DNA from: Symbiodinium natans
Taxonomy: Eukaryota > Sar > Dinophyceae > Suessiales > Symbiodiniaceae
Direction: 5' to 3'
Length of the DNA stretch: 64,000 nt
Assembly (NCBI GenBank): GCA_905221605.1
Contig: CAJNDS010002113.1
Span: forward strand, 27,501-91,500
Within the stretch, counting starts at the first letter, position 1. Each line of letters begins with the position of its first letter. A program made the translations under genes and the position numbers. Positions 35,201-44,150 of this stretch are shown piece after piece. Below the pieces are notes generated by a model that was not told the DNA's origin, made no database searches, and was given only the letters and a program-made list of their open reading frames with translations.

Positions 35201-36440
35201 TAGGCCTGCCAAAACCTCCCTCCCTCGTGAGTTTGATGAAAACCTCAACCCTCAACCCGAAACGAAGGTTGAAAACGGCAAAGGTAGTCAAAAACTATCA
35301 GCTCCCAGCAGCCCCCCCCCCTTTTCCGTTGAGAGAGGCAGACCGGACTCTGTGAAGTATGGTTTTTGTTACTCGTCTCCCCCAAACAGACACCAATTCT
35401 CTACGCTTACCAGCATTCATAGGTTTAGGGTTTAGGGTTTAGGGTTTAGGGTTTAGGGTTTAGGGTTTAGGGTTTAGGGTTTAGGGTTTAGGGTTTAGGG
35501 TTTAGGGTTTAGGGTTTAGGGTTTAGGGTTTAGGGTTTAGGGTTTAGGGTTTAGGGTTAGGTTTAGGGTTTAGGGTTTAGGGTTTAGGGTTTAGGGTTTA
35601 GGGTTTAGGGTTTAGGGTTTAGGGTTTAGGGTTTAGGGTTTAGGGTTTAGGGTTTAGGGTTTAGGGTTTAGGGTTTAGGGTTTAGGGTTTAGGGTTTAGG
35701 GAACCCTTTGATACACTCAACAACAGCTCTGGCAGAAGCCCTGTTTCATATACTCGTTGCTTTGCGGGGCCCTCGTCGCCCGCGTCCCTCTTCATCCTTT
35801 TCCCCGCCTGGCCGAAGGTCGCTTTGTCTTTGGAGATGTCGAAGCCGCGGAACACGACAGCCCCGTGCATCTTCAGATCCTGGGCGTAGAACAAGCTCTT
35901 CACTGCATTTGATTCACATTCCATGACAGAAGCTCAACACACACACACACACACACACACACACCTCTAAACCCCAAACCCTAAGCCCCAAACCCTAAAC
36001 CCTAAACCGCACACACTCCTGCCTTGTAGATCTGCGGCAAGTTCGACGAGAAGAACTTGCGCTGTGCCTGCCCGACTCAGGCAACCTCACATGTGACGAG
36101 ATGTGCCGGCCTGGAGCTGCGAGTCCTAAACCCTAAACCCTAAACCCTCAACCCTCAACCCTCAACCCTAAACCCTAAACCCTCAACCCTAAACCCTATA
36201 AAGCATGCAACAACAAAGCCCCGAAGACCGCGCCTCAAGGTCGCCTTTCATCTCATCCGGCATCTTGATCTCCAGAGGGCAGTTTGGCACCTGCAACGCA
36301 CCGAGAGAGTCGCGTCTCTCGTGCTTGCTACAAAATTAGGCTCTATGGGGCCTTTTGGGGTTTTTGGTTTAGGGTTTTGGGTTTCGGGGCTTAGGCGCCT
36401 TCATCTCTTGGCGTTCTGCCGCGATGTCTACGTCCTTCTG
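27356..36440 (-). CDS. TauD/TfdA-family Fe(II)/2-oxoglutarate dioxygenase, about 13 exons
   Basis: Exons in transcript order: 35754-35902 (LKMHGAVVFRGFDISKDK; donor GTATAT); 34045-34131 (AGVYEAVNKPPKP); about 33731-33852 (KFYIGMHNEPLG); about 33170-33265; about 33020-33126; about 32925-32985; 31532-31594 (DFKTELRWEKSDYDGSK); 31381-31470 (PQYPVIRHHATGEPCWWGSM); 31215-31285 (EYLRSEREKVFGEAQAL); 31008-31041; 30909-30964; 30423-30473 (WLKHLDQVTLDCAVP); and 27356-27557 (GDMVLLDNYLVMHGRCPFEG). Family landmarks are present: the HGAVVFRGF strand, the HNE iron ligands, the distal His in MHGR and a following Arg (GTR) for 2-oxoglutarate. Possible N-terminal exons lie at 36020-36080, 36222-36292 and 36392-36440. 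The substrate is unknown. Introns hold telomere-type arrays, microsatellites and elements A and B. Confidence 0.7.
27580..30375. mobile_element. Family A element split by a 2.65 kb insertion
   Basis: The left half (27580-27638, TACTTGGAGCTTCGTGGTAC to GTACTTAT) and right half (30289-30375, ATAACCAT to CCATGAACCTCCAAGTA) together match the intact copy at 18220-18364 position by position. The break falls at CTTAT^AACC. The composite lies inside the intron between dioxygenase exons 30423-30473 and 27356-27557. Confidence 0.85.
27639..30288. mobile_element. C-rich nested insertion with internal repeats, unclassified
   Basis: About 2.65 kb, strongly C-rich on the plus strand to about 29600. The block CTCAAAAACACTTTTTTTGT occurs at about 27767, 27913, 28079, 28279, 28903 and 29247, and inverted near 29075. 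The word GCTCCGTGCGTGCTTGCCCT recurs about four times. The right 450 bp is G+C-rich with hairpins (CCGACCCCC / GGGGGTCGG). Long ORFs are Pro-rich (plus) or Gly-rich (minus) translations of the repeat; no transposase or polymerase motif is seen. Confidence 0.6.
30715..30780 (+). repeat. Poly-G run (about 28 G) beside family-B-like sequence
   Basis: An uninterrupted G run at about 30730-30757 flanked by GGGTCC/CCCAAAATCTTGG words resembling family B. Similar C or G runs occur near 2982, 11415, 23390, 28029, 38788, 44270 and 63391. Confidence 0.7.
31128..31212. mobile_element. Family B element abutting a dioxygenase exon
   Basis: TTTTGGGGGGGGGTCC on the left; GGGTGTCCCTATACCCCGTTTCG on the right. 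It starts within 3 bp of the 3' end of exon 31215-31285. Confidence 0.65.
31960..32600. repeat. Microsatellite cluster (ACTATA, then GAC / ACC / ACT triplets)
   Basis: TACTATA-type repeats to 32070, then GACGAC (about 32225-32265), mixed ACTACC triplets and ACC (about 32545-32585). It lies in a dioxygenase intron and creates spurious ORFs. Confidence 0.9.
32732..32880 (+). repeat. Telomere-type array (about 150 bp) in a dioxygenase intron
   Basis: Perfect TTTAGGG, finishing with four TTCAGGG units. Confidence 0.95.
33869..33943. mobile_element. Partial family A element
   Basis: Only an interior and right end remain (CTATAAGC ... CCCCTACTTATAACCCCAC ... CACCCATCAACCTGAG), running directly into a TTTAGGG array. 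Confidence 0.5.
33940..34268 (+). repeat. Telomere-type array (33940-34020) and TTTGGGG array (34140-34268)
   Basis: A pure TTTAGGG array, then dioxygenase exon 34045-34131, then a pure TTTGGGG variant array starting about 10 bp upstream of that exon on the transcript strand. Confidence 0.95.
34500..34806 (+). repeat. Minisatellite, 48-bp then 22-bp units
   Basis: Three 48-bp units (AATGGACAATGTAGAATATG...) collapse into about seven shorter units of TATGTACTATAACACAATAG. AT-rich, in a dioxygenase intron. Confidence 0.95.
34915..35012 (+). repeat. Telomere-type array
   Basis: TTTAGGG with a TTTAGCG/TCTAGAG slip. Confidence 0.9.
35420..35702 (+). repeat. Long telomere-type array (about 283 bp)
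   Basis: Perfect TTTAGGG with one 6-bp unit, about 50 bp 3' of the dioxygenase exon at 35754-35902. Confidence 0.95.
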
Positions 36441-36879
36441 ACCTCATGAGTTGATTCGGTTGGCTCACGTAGCAGCGGCTGAAGTGCAACATGGCAGAGG
36501 CATTCTGTCTAAGCCAGGGGCCATACAAAGCGTATGGACAGTCAGCCAAGCCATCTGCGTGGCGGGTGACGTGCGAGCGCCTTGAACTGACCACGGGTGC
36601 CACAAGCAGGCGCGCGGACACGTTGATGCAGATGCAAGCAGGTCGCGCTGCCGGCTTCCGCTGAAGCCGCAGAGCTGAGAGTGCGCAGACCACAGCCGCA
36701 GACGCCGGCAGCCAGCTGCTTTGCGCACGTGGCTGAGAACCTTCCCAGGCCGAGAAAAGTCTGACGTGCACTCTCTTGGATAGGCAACAACCACGTCATG
36801 GCAATGAAAAAGAAAGTAGCACCCCATCCATTCCCTACACGGCCAGTACGAACCCGAAGCTTTGAATCCTAAGCCCTAA

Positions 36880-38070
36880 ACCCTAAACCCTAAACCCTAA
36901 ACCCGCCTGCCAGTCCGATCCCGCGCAGGCGGGGTGCGGGGCTGACCTCCTTCGGCTCGACGCTTCCGCCCACAAAACACCTGCCCGGAGGTGGGCGGCC
37001 GGAGTTTTGGTGAGGCAATATAAACACAGCCATGCGTGCACTGCACTGCACTGCACTGCTGCATTTGCAGTTGCATTTCATCTCATTTCGTAGCCTAGCA
37101 TGGCGTAGCATGGCATCGCCTGCATGGCGTAGCATAACGTAACATATCGTGGCAGAGCAGATCGTGACATACATGTACTTAACATATAAGCATATGTACC
37201 TACAAGAACATATACATAGAAACAACATATACATAGAAACATAGTTACATACACTCACACATTCATATGTACCTACGATACCACCCACCAACACCAACCC
37301 TACACCACCAGTCTGCCAGTTTGTTCGATGTGGGTTTTTTCTGTAACATACATGAACCATACAACATCCCGTTAAAGATCTTTTGTTTTGGAGGCAAACG
37401 CCCTCATGAGTCTTACTTTGAAGGAGATTACCAGCCACTGCCTGTAGCCTCGCGAGCGCATTCCCCTACAAACTCAACTGGTTTACACTGCGATTCCTTG
37501 GGATGTTTGCATATGGCCAAGTCCCTGCTTGCATATGCAGACCTATGCAGACCCCGTGTGTGAAGTACATTCGGCCACAGCTTAAATGACAAAGATTTGT
37601 CTTAGCCTGCTGGCGGAAATCACCGTCGCACAGGCAGCTGCCGAGGCTACCTTGAAACCGGCAGGCTCTATGGCATGGCAACCCTGCTGCACGTCAGACA
37701 TGTCGCAAGCGCAGCTGCCAACGCAGAATGGCTGCAGCAGTTGCCACGTTGACCCGTTTGCCATCCATGGCTTGAGGGCGACGGGCAACAGAGCTTAAAA
37801 AATACCCTTAGGGAGCCAAAGCTGCAGGATGCTCAGGCATGATACCGGTGCTTCGCTAAGGGTGGAGGAATGGATCTTCATCCTCCCTACATACTCCCCA
37901 GGGATATCGATTTGTCTATCGATATGTATATACATGTGTTTATACATATATATATATATATATATACACATATACGGAAGTGTATATGTTGAGACATAGA
38001 TGTATGCATATGAGCCCCTACTGCTCACATCCACTCCCCCACTCCCCTCGAGCACCGGTACAGTCAACGT
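36880..38070. other. Region without a confident gene
   Basis: A possible minus-strand exon at 36905-36990 (EPKEVSPAPRLRGIGLAG), AT-rich TACATA-type sequence (37100-37270), open frames on both strands at 37580-37800, and a TA microsatellite near 37945-37970. Nothing here can be tied to a family. Confidence 0.4.
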
Positions 38071-38079
38071 GCGTCCAAG

Positions 38080-38370
38080 CCAGGGGCGGCATTCTGGTGT
38101 GACCGCATCGCCCTGCCACGTCGAGAAGGCTGCACAGGGTACCAATTTGGGGGTTCTCCGGAAATAGGGGTACCCTTTTTGGGGGTCCCGTTAAGGGGCT
38201 TCTACTCTACTTGGGGGTATAAACGGGGTACCCCCTGTTTTGCGAAATCTGCAGATGAAGCTGCTGCTCCTGCAGAGGTCATGATCTTGCTTTCGGGCCC
38301 CAGTAGGGTGTCCCGTGTATTAGTGTTTGTTCAAGATGCCTGTCCCCAAAATGACCACCAGGCAGGTTCA
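38080..38370 (+). CDS. Two candidate plus-strand exons around a family B element
   Basis: About 38080-38140 reads GRHSGVTASPCHVEKAAQ. About 38253-38365 reads DEAAAPAEVMILLSGPSRV, then VLVFVQDA. The second starts right after the element's end, whose GCGAAATCTGCAG supplies an AG acceptor. Unidentified. Confidence 0.3.
38148..38252. mobile_element. Family B element between plus-strand exons
   Basis: TTTGGGGGTTCTCCGGAAATAGGGGTACC on the left side of the core and GTATAAACGGGGTACCCCC then TGTTTTGCGAAATC on the right. Confidence 0.75.
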
Positions 38371-38945
38371 TGTTTACTAGGGATTCCCCTCTTAATCGGG
38401 CTCTCATCCCACCCTCTCATTCCGCCATACCTTGAAAGTTTCTTTCGAACTGCCCCGCACGGGAGTTAGGGAAGCACAATGAGCCGTGAAAGCCGGGTTC
38501 ACACTCTGCAGACTGTCTGCATAACCATGGGCCCTAGAAACCCTAAACCTTAAACCCCAAACTTCTGAACCCTGTCGTCCGATTCCAGCACTCCCCCACC
38601 CTTCCCCCAGCTGGGGGCCCTGCATCTGCGTTACCGGCTCCATCCAGGCACCATTGGCAACCAGGCCCGTCTCCTTGACTAGGGGCTTAGGGCTTTGGAA
38701 CAAGTACACACCACCCTAAAACCAGGCCCTAAACCCTAAACCCTACACCTGAATTAGAAGAGAGACCTCCCGAATCTCCGGAGCCTTGCCCCCCCCCCCC
38801 CCCCCCCCCTGAACCCTGAACCCTAAACCCTAAACCCTAAACCCTAAACCCTAAACCCTACTTTTGAGCAAGAAACCTCGTGTGGGCCGCCGGCGCTGAT
38901 GGCCCGCAGCTCTGCTTCAGCTGCCGCCACAGCCTGACCCCGTTT

Positions 38946-39084
38946 TGGGGGTTTAGGGTTTAGGGTGTAGGGTTTAGGGTTTAGGGTTTAGGGTTTAGGG
39001 TTTAGGGTTTAAGGTTTAGGGTTTAGGGTTTAGGGTTTAGGGTTTAGGGTTTAGGGTTTAGGGTTTAGGGTTTAGGGTTTAGGT
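38946..39084 (+). repeat. Telomere-type array adjoining the AT-rich element
   Basis: TTTAGGG units end 20 bp before the virus-like element, separated by a family B fragment (39085-39102). Confidence 0.95.
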
Positions 39085-39102
39085 TCTATGTGGGGTATAA
39101 AC

Positions 39103-39372
39103 AGTTAGTGGATACCATTTCCATTTTCTAACCATACACACCCTTGTAGGCCACCTGAAGACCCAAAACCATAACAACCTATACCTCAACCCTAAACCCA
39201 CCGAAAGACCCATAGGAAAGACCCACCTGAAGAACCCATACTATGGAACTACCCACAACCCCATAGAAAAAAAAAACCCCAACCTCAAACCCATAGACAA
39301 GCACCCCCATAGAAAAACCCATATTCCAACCCATATTCCCTAACCCTTGAAAATGGAAATGGTATTCTCTAA
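39103..39372. repeat. Terminal 270-bp module with its own inverted repeat
   Basis: A third copy of the terminal motif occurs inverted at 39349-39372 (GAAAATGGAAATGGTATTCT), so the left end is itself a 270-bp inverted-repeat unit with CCCATAG-rich sequence inside. Confidence 0.75.
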
Positions 39373-39467
39373 TAACATAACTGTAATAGGAATAAGGTTT
39401 GGGGATAAGGTAAAATCATAATATAGTTATAATATGTAATAACTTAAGGATTATAACTACATTATAC

Positions 39468-40108
39468 TTATGAATGCATTATCCTATATAGTGAAGCATA
39501 TGAAGCCTTTTCGGTGTCTGCTGTCGTTGCTTTCGGTTCGGCAACATCAACTGGAATTTCAATATTTATTCTGCCCTTATGCTTTCCGAATAGCATAAAG
39601 TAATCTTCTAGAAACTCAACATTCATTAGCAACTGATGGACGTGATTGAATACTTTATCAATATCGGGTTTAGGTTTCTCGGGTTCTGGATGTGGTTCAT
39701 CATCAACAAATTTATTAGGAAATTGTTCGTTTAATCGTTTGCGTATTTGCCTTTTCTGCTTTTCGTATTCTGCCTTAATCTCTGCATGTAATTCGTAGTT
39801 TAGTTTGCCTTCTTTCCTTGGATAACCTAGCTTTGTTAAATAACCGTTCATCAATATATTTAGTTCCGAGTTCGGATGTAACGCATCATGGAAATGGGCA
39901 TCTCAGTTTTCGGGCTTGATTTTGTGCCCGCATTCTTCGCATAATTGGCTCCCTTTTGCTCTCTCTTCTCTTCTCGCTTGGTTATATTCCTTCTGGTTCC
40001 TTTTGTAGCATTTCTTTTCGCTTCACGGCACTTATTACAAGTCTTAAATCCGTCAAACTCTTCAACATCTTTAGTCGCACAACACGATTTACACACTCGC
40101 TTTTCCAT
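39468..40108 (-). pseudogene. Virus-type zinc-finger protein gene, broken by frameshift and stop
   Basis: The first part (40108 to about 39945) has CKSC and CNKC pairs (two CxxC) followed by a Lys/Arg-rich stretch, a layout common in small proteins of nucleocytoplasmic large DNA viruses and polinton-like viruses. Near 39940-39960 the frame shifts; the other frame continues with a third Cys pair. A TGA at 39903-39905 then interrupts it before the 39854-39468 part (charged, FPNKFVDDEPHPEPEKPKPD). One ancestral gene explains both open pieces, so I annotate a pseudogene. Confidence 0.55.
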
Positions 40109-40379
40109 CTTACTATACTATAAAGTCTAGTCTTTAGGCATGGCTGGACTGAAAAAATCTTCTAATATTTTGATTAATATTAGAACATTTATAGGGGCAA
40201 TGGGCAATCAAAAGAAGCAATGGGCGCGGGGGAACACCTCCAAACTAATTAACCATTTCCACACTCTTTGATATGCTTCTGGTATAGCGCAACACACGGG
40301 GAGAAGAAATGATGTCTGGGACTTCAAAAGGCTTTACACTGTCAAATATATAAATAAACAATACTTTAAGTATTTATTT

Positions 40380-40571
40380 TCACACGTCTTCTAATTGATA
40401 GAATTCAAACAACAATTTAAATCGTTTCTTATACTGGCTTACATGTTGGTAATCTTCCAGCTCATCTATTATCGCACTTAACCTAGCATCATACATTCTT
40501 ATATTTCTTCTTTCAATTAACCAATTGCTTTTGTTTTCATTCTTCTCTTTCTTGAAACACAAACAATCCAT
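40380..40571 (-). CDS. Small hypothetical protein, 63 aa, inside virus-like element
   Basis: AT-rich ORF with an ATG start, Lys/Asn-rich and helical (MYDARLSAIIDELEDYQHVS). Unrecognised. Composition matches the element and not the host exons. Confidence 0.5.
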   Translation of the reverse strand: MDCLCFKKEKNENKSNWLIERRNIRMYDARLSAIIDELEDYQHVSQYKKRFKLLFEFYQLEDV

Positions 40572-40583
40572 ATATTTATATTA

Positions 40584-40709
40584 CTATACAATTTTCTTAT
40601 TAATTTTGAGTTTCAGTTCAGTAATATCCAATTCTAAACGCTCTATCTCTTTCTCTGTCTTGGTTATTTCTTTCTTTTGCTCTAGTTCTTCGGGGGTTAT
40701 TTGATTTTT
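40584..40709 (-). pseudogene. Coiled-coil fragment inside virus-like element, 5' truncated
   Basis: The minus strand is open and reads ITPEELEQKKEITKTEKEIE, then ends at TAG (40584). Upstream it runs into the packaging-ATPase fragment with no start codon, so its 5' end is missing. Confidence 0.5.
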
Positions 40710-40712
40710 AAA

Positions 40713-40961
40713 TCACTGCCACGCAGAAATTCAATGCCTTAAGCCCCGTCATTCGCGTTAATAGTCGTCAGTTATTTTTCTTCAGGTTAAGGAACTACAA
40801 GGAGATAGAAACCATGGTGGAGGCGTTAAGCGCCGTATTGATTAAGAAGTCGGCCGTGGCAGACACTAAAAACCTAGCAGAAGCACAGAAACTAATGTTA
40901 GAAGTATATAACATAGCAACCGAAGAGCCGTATAGTTTCTTATTCATTAACCTACTGAAAG
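40713..40961 (+). pseudogene. C-terminal fragment of an A32-like DNA-packaging ATPase
   Basis: The plus-strand frame reads NALSPVIRVNSRQLFFFRLR ... IATEEPYSFLFINLL. The P(V/I)IR.N...LF.FRL pattern and the terminal ATEEPYSFL(F/Y)(V/I)N are hallmarks of the FtsK/HerA-type packaging ATPases of polinton-like viruses, virophages and large DNA viruses. The Walker A and B half is absent. The fragment starts at a junction (about 40710) and ends at another (about 40962). Confidence 0.65.
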
Positions 40962-41340
40962 GAGATGTAAACCTCCTTAATGTTCTCTTTCAGTTTAGCG
41001 TCTGATGTTTCAGTTAAAGCAACACATGTCAATGTTCCGTTTATATCTGCGTTATTTGTTGTTGTAAAGAAACCGTAAACATCCACGCCCGTATTTGTAG
41101 CATCTAATCTTGATAAATTATTTTTGCTTAATCTAATAAATCCATCAGTGCCTGGGTTATTAATCATTACTTTTTGTCTTCCTGCATCGTCTATGTGTGT
41201 AATTTCAAGACTTCCTAATAAGTTTACTTTTCCATCGGTTAATTGAATTTCTGGTGTGCTACTTTCTAAACCTATTGTTAAGTTCATTTCTCCTAATGTA
41301 TCGCCATTTGAAAATAAATAATTTATATTGAGTATCCAAT
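40952..41340 (-). pseudogene. Fibre-like protein ending in a cut S74-type chaperone motif
   Basis: The minus frame has beta-rich, repetitive sequence (NLTIGLESSTPEIQLTDGKV, LDATNTGVDVYGFFTTTNNA) and then SDAKLKENIKEV, the start of the intramolecular chaperone (peptidase S74) domain of virus and phage fibres. It breaks off there, joined tail to tail with the ATPase fragment. The frame is open upstream to about 41340 without a clear start. Confidence 0.6.
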
Positions 41341-41689
41341 ACTTCTTTTAATTCGCTGCTATTTTGAAACATAAACCTGCCCCAACTAATTAATGACATC
41401 ACTTTCACTGGGTTTTTGTATAAGGTTCTGGGTTTGGGTCTGTGATGTGGCCTAGGGGGTGTGCATGGTTAGAAAATGGAAATGGCATCCACTAACTTAA
41501 AATGGGTACCCTATTTTGGGACATAACCAAATCACTGCGCTGCCATTGGCTCAGCCTGCGACCCATCAACCCCCTTAGCCCTTTGCCCCTTCCAAACCCC
41601 GAAACAAAAATGCATAAGTCCCTACAAAACCTACAAAACCAGTGGGCGCGGGCTCCGGGACTGGATTCGAGGTCGCGTCCTCTGCGCCG

Positions 41690-42130
41690 AATTGCGCCGC
41701 TCTGCGCCGCTTTGCGCCGCATTGCGCTGAAATACGCCGGGTGTGCTGCACTGCGCTGCATTGCGCCGAATTGCGCTGAATGCGCCGAATTACGCCGGAT
41801 GCCCTGCACTGCGCTGTATTGCGCCGAATTGCGCTGAATCACGCCGGATGCGCTGCACTGCGCTGCATTGCGCCGAATTGCGCTGCATTGCGCCGGATTG
41901 CGCTGCATTGCGCCGGATTGCGCCGGATTGCGCTGCATTGCGCCGAATTGCGCTGCATTGCGCCGAATTGCGCTGCATTGCGCCGAATTGCGCTGCATTG
42001 CGCCGAATTGCGCTGCATTGCGCCGACTTGCGCTGAATGCGCCGATTTGCGCCGCATGCGCTGTGTTTCCTGGCGTGCGCCGCAATGCGCTGCACGGCGC
42101 CGAATTGCGCTGAATTGCGCTGCTTTGCGC
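41690..42130 (+). repeat. 20-bp minisatellite GCGCTGCATTGCGCCGAATT
   Basis: About twenty units with ordered variants (GAATT, GGATT, GACTT). Dense GCGC palindromes; open in four frames, giving spurious ORFs up to 197 aa. Confidence 0.95.
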
Positions 42131-42504
42131 TGATTATATAAGGCTCAGATGATTAAATATATTCACGGCAAGACACTTTTCGGGTTAAGCCGACATGGGG
42201 TCGTCAATTCGCAGCACGCTTAAATTGTTGGGTTTGGGGGATATCGGGCGCATGGGTGCTCGGTTTCTCGGCGGCGGGTTTATCGGGTCTGAGGACGCGC
42301 GGGTTTTCGGTAACTACATGGAGCATCAGGGACAAGGAGGACCACCTGTAAAGGGTGGGCATCGGCTTTTTTTCTTTTTCGGGGGGGGCGGGGGGGGGTC
42401 TCCACTCAGTTGGCATGGCTGACGCCACCTGGCTGTCGTCGCTGCAGTCTTCCACAGATCGGCATGAAGCACTTCGGTACAACGTGAACATTTTCGGTTT
42501 GGGA

Positions 42505-42545
42505 GGAGATTAGCTCAGAGGCAGAGCATCTGACGTCTGAGGGCA
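42505..42545 (+). other. tRNA-like A-box sequence (possible SINE head)
   Basis: GGAGATTAGCTCAGAGGCAGAGCA resembles a tRNA D arm with the RNA polymerase III A box, but no matching anticodon stem or acceptor stem can be drawn. A B-box-like GGTTCGAGAGG lies at about 42645. It could be a tRNA-derived SINE or a tRNA relic. Confidence 0.25.
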
Positions 42546-42734
42546 AAGAATTGCTTTGCTCCTTAGCGTTTGAGGTGTGGGGATTATAGGGTTTAGGGTT
42601 TATATAGGTTTAGGGCTTGACGACATGTACAAAGTGTGTTCAGGGTTCGAGAGGTTTTCATCTGCGCCTATAATTATTGGGGAGCGCTGACAGTTGTTTT
42701 GCTTATGAGGGCGCTGACGGCCATTCTTCCTCCC

Positions 42735-42806
42735 AGAAACACCGGGCAGCAGCTGCCAACAATCTATTCGAACTTGAGTGCTTGTTTTTCATCCAGGGCG
42801 CCAATG
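42735..42806 (+). CDS. Candidate plus-strand exon with classical splice sites
   Basis: CTTCCTCCCAG precedes and GTAAGG follows a frame reading KHRAAAANNLFELECLFFIQ. No family recognised. Confidence 0.45.
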
Positions 42807-42999
42807 GTAAGGATGACTCCCGGCAAGTGTCGCAAGGAAACAGATGCATCCATTCTCAGATTGTTTTGCTGACTGGGGCGCGACTGTGAGATCAGTACTC
42901 TTGGACAGCGGCATGTATGAAGTGTTGAAACGCAACGAATGATGTAATGTCGAAGACGCACCAACAAGCAGAACAACCGCAGATAGTAAGCGAAGACGC

Positions 43000-43375
43000 A
43001 CCAAGCGCACATAGAGTGAAGACGCAGCAAGAAGCAAAGCAAACGCACATAGTAAGCGAAGAGGCACCAATATAAGCAAAACAATCGCATATAGAGCGCA
43101 GACGCAGCGAGAAGTAAAACAACCTCACGTAGTAAGCGAAGACCCAGGCAACAATATAAGCAAATCAACCGCACGGAGTAAGCGAAGACGCACCAATAAG
43201 CAAAACAAGCGCACGTAGTAAGCGAAGACGCACCAATAAGCAAAACAACCGCACGTAGTGATCGCAGACGCACCCATAAGCCAAACAACCGCAGATAGCA
43301 AGCGAAGACGCACCAAGAAGCAAAACAACCGCAGCTAATAAGCGACGACGCACCAACAAGCAAAACAAGTGCATA
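43000..43375 (-). repeat. About 40-bp minisatellite
   Basis: About nine units of AGCGAAGACGCACCAATAAG...AACCGCACGTAGTA with length and base variants. The minus-strand ORFs (Leu/Cys/Tyr-rich, up to 199 aa) are translations of this repeat. Confidence 0.9.
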
Positions 43376-43639
43376 ATTCCCCCCTGTTCGGGGCTGGGAG
43401 AGGTGTGGTGCGGGGGGGACCCCCCCGAGAAAATGGGTCCGAACCTACATCTCCGGGTTTCCGGAAATAGGCCCGGGCCTATTTTCTTTTAGGGCGGTGG
43501 TTTGGGTATGTGACCCTTCGAGAATTCGTAGGAGGCTGCGGCTTCTTGTTCATCTTAGGCGTTGGCTGGGCAACACGCAGCGGCAGCGCGAAGAGCGTCG
43601 GCAGCGGCAGCGACCGTCAGCAAGGGACATAGTTGAGGA

Positions 43640-44150
43640 TCGGGTTTATCGGTCGGTGCCTTGGCGCGGGTTCACCAGTGCGCCACGGGTCTGTCGGGCT
43701 TAGCGGGTATATCGGTGCGCCACGGGTTTATCGGGTTTAGCGGGTTGATCGGTGCGTTTTGCGGGTTTATCGGTGCGCCACGGGTTTGTCGGGTTTAGCG
43801 GGTTTATCGGTGCGCCACGGGTTTGTCGGGTTTAGCGGGTTTATCGGTGCGGTTTAGCGGGTTTAGCGGAATTATCGGTGCGCCACGGGTTTAGCGGGTT
43901 TATCGGTGCGCCACGGGTTTAGCGGGTTTAGCGGGTTTAGCGGGTTTATCGGTGCGCCACGGGTTTAGCGGGTTTAGCGGGTTTAGCGGGTTTATCGGTG
44001 CGCCACGGGTTTAGCGGGTTTAGCGGGTTTAGCGGGTTTAGCGGTGCGGGTTTAGCGGGTTTAGCGGGTTTAGCGGGTTTAGCGGGTTTATCGGTGCGCC
44101 ACGGGTTTAGCGGGTTTAGCGGGTTTAGCGGGTTTATCGGTGCGCAGTCC
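43640..44150 (+). repeat. GGGTTTAGC / GGGTTTATCGGTGCGCCAC satellite
   Basis: A 9-bp unit (GGGTTTAGC) and a longer unit carrying ATCGGTGCGCCAC alternate in a higher-order pattern. The 9-mer looks like TTTAGGG with a GC insertion, a possible telomere-repeat derivative. Confidence 0.95.

Larger units (their letters stand above)
39103..41497. mobile_element. Virus-like element with about 65-bp terminal inverted repeats
   Basis: The left end AGTTAGTGGATACCATTTCC... (39103-39170) and right end (reverse complement of 41433-41497, AGTTAGTGGATGCCATTTCC) match over about 65 bp with few differences. The interior from 39380 is visibly AT-rich, has dense short genes on both strands, and carries no telomere-type repeats, unlike everything around it. 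It interrupts a family B element: GGGGTATAAAC at the left edge and GGGTACCCTATTTTGGGA at the right are adjacent in the intact copy at 38148-38252. The genes are broken (see below), so this is a decayed polinton-like virus or non-autonomous derivative. Confidence 0.8.

Noticed and set aside
41492..42133. ORF of 197 aa (Arg/Ala/Gln-rich) and plus-strand counterparts
   Set aside because: Translations of the 20-bp GCGCTGCATT minisatellite; four frames stay open together.
42499..42590. Complete tRNA gene
   Set aside because: The D arm and A box look right, but no anticodon stem-loop, T arm or acceptor pairing could be built; kept only as a low-confidence tRNA-like sequence.
42764..43374. Hydrophobic 199-aa ORF resembling a membrane protein
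   Set aside because: Leu/Cys/Tyr periodicity comes from the 40-bp minisatellite; no other support.
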